Assembly: GCA_028818795.1 (NCBI GenBank)
Contig: JAPPND010000121.1
Span: 1,309 to 34,240, forward strand
DNA length: 32,932 nt
Origin: Gammaproteobacteria bacterium
Lineage (GTDB): Bacteria > Pseudomonadota > Gammaproteobacteria > Pseudomonadales > Azotimanducaceae
Reading direction: 5' to 3'
The notes under the pieces: generated by a model
Told to the model about the DNA's origin: nothing
Databases searched by the model: none
The model's input: only the letters and a program-made list of their open reading frames with translations
Shown here: piece by piece, positions 32,279 through 32,932 of the stretch
Layout: each line of letters opens with the position of its first letter
Numbering within the stretch: position 1 is the first letter of the stretch
Position numbers and translations under genes: made by a program

Positions 32279-32932
32279 TGGACTATCTCCGTTCTCCATA
32301 CAGGGCCACCAAAAGGGCCGTTGCCCACTATCCGGTGGACCTTTACCACATCGCGTTCCGGCACGACAAGGTACAGCGGCTTGCCGAGGTTCCTGGCGGA
32401 TCGCTTGTCGTTGTCGCTGAAGTCTTTGTTGTCTCGGTTCAACTTTGAAACATCCGCACTTGAAGTGATTTTCTCGCCTCGACAGACCACACCTTTGTCC
32501 CTTCGCCACGCAAAATGCGGGTGAGAGTGGCCGTAGCCGGAGGACGATACTGGACCGTCGCGCCGTATTTCGCAGACATCCGCATTGTGTCGGGACTCGC
32601 CAAGATAACGAATGTTGATGTGGCCGTTGTCAAGGCACGTGTACGACTCCAAGCGCTCCCAAGGTTCTCTTGGTATCGCTTGGAGGCTCAATACGGCCGC
32701 CGAGTCCATCTCGCCGTTGGAGCACTGCGTGGGCCGTGGCGGCGGAGGAGGGGGCGGGGGCGGAGGAGGCGGGGGCGGATCGACGCTTTCAATACATCGC
32801 ATGTACTGGTTTTCCTCAACCCAACACGACGGGTCGCTGCATATCCCGAGGAGGCACCCGACGAGGCACTCTCCGTACCAAGGTCAATGGGGTCGGGCGA
32901 GCCTGCAGGACGATCTTCGTCGGTCTGAGCTT
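32275..32932 (-). CDS. C-terminal part of a DUF4329 protein (5' end beyond window)
   Basis: The minus-strand frame is open from the right edge to the stop at 32275, giving at least 218 residues. The internal ATG at 32802 need not be the start. The order is a Cys-rich region (GTECLVGCLLGICSDPSCW), a 14-proline run, then a DUF4329-like domain with GYGHSHPHFAW, FSDNDKRSARNLGKPLYLVV and PERDVVKVHRI. DUF4329 resembles JAB-type metallo-domains (HxHP-like motif, FSxxD) and often forms the variable tail of RHS and other polymorphic toxins. The Cys-rich and proline linker ahead of it is consistent with such a tail. Whether the missing 5' part has RHS repeats cannot be seen. The stop overlaps the next gene's start. 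Confidence 0.65.
32737..32778 (-). repeat. Polyproline tract (14 Pro codons)
   Basis: Fourteen consecutive proline codons of mixed type (ccg, ccc, cct, cca) give a 42-base purine-rich stretch on the plus strand. It acts as a rigid linker between the Cys-rich part and the DUF4329-like domain. Mixed codon use argues against a recent simple-repeat expansion. Confidence 0.8.

Noticed and set aside
32737-32778. GC-rich repetitive stretch considered as a possible CRISPR or tandem DNA repeat.
   Set aside because: It has no spacers and is a proline-codon run inside a coding frame.
1-32932. tRNA, rRNA, riboswitch and CRISPR features.
   Set aside because: Reading both strands gave no cloverleaf, conserved rRNA segment, recognisable riboswitch core or repeat-spacer array. 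A covariance-model scan would be decisive.

Overview
The window is GC-rich, tightly packed DNA with many ATGA and TGATG gene overlaps and many GTG starts. The gene set (full-length DNA polymerase II, yejB/yejE permeases, DUF5916 beta-barrel protein, phytanoyl-CoA dioxygenase, several SDRs, amidohydrolase) fits a heterotrophic proteobacterium, most likely an uncultured, probably marine gammaproteobacterium. The taxonomic call is inference from gene content only.

Layout. 1-4864: the N-terminal end of a TPR protein (-), a YihX-like HAD phosphatase (+), an aldo/keto reductase/DM13 pair (-) and a DUF5916 outer-membrane-type protein (+) followed by a likely terminator. 4865-6025: a decayed mobile-element patch, with a small degenerate ORF and an IS1-like transposase relic lacking catalytic residues. 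6109-12231: a RiPP (ribosomally made, modified peptide) export operon of NHLM type, consisting of an NHLP-leader precursor, a very short accessory membrane protein, a C39-peptidase ABC transporter and a second ABC transporter. 12259-15791: a convergent operon of SDR, flavin monooxygenase and JmjC oxygenase, the only candidate tailoring enzymes near the precursor. 15788-16400: remnant of a trypsin-like protease. 16407-19559: polB and a second SDR. 19680-21295: a HipA-like kinase overlapping an unrecognised gene. 21298-23180: amidohydrolase and a VapBC toxin-antitoxin pair. 23447-25647: yejB and yejE without yejA or yejF. 25675-28617: an NAD(P)-binding protein, an unrecognised BtrH-like protein, a lipoprotein and a CDP-alcohol phosphatidyltransferase. 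28663-30930: YbjQ protein, then a phytanoyl-CoA dioxygenase whose 5' end is duplicated in frame at its own 3' end. 31079-32932: a secreted SEL1/TPR-like protein overlapping the end of a DUF4329 protein that runs off the right edge.

The most interesting region is 6109-15791. The precursor has a nitrile-hydratase-like leader ending in a double glycine and a 24-residue Thr/Ser/Asp/Asn-rich core. It sits with a complete leader-cleaving export machine, but no lanthionine synthetase, YcaO, radical SAM or other classical maturase is visible. The nearest candidates are a JmjC-type 2-oxoglutarate oxygenase with an intact iron triad and an FMO. This suggests a minimal, oxygenase-tailored peptide pathway. 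The transport half is well supported by sequence; the assignment of the oxygenases to it is inference.
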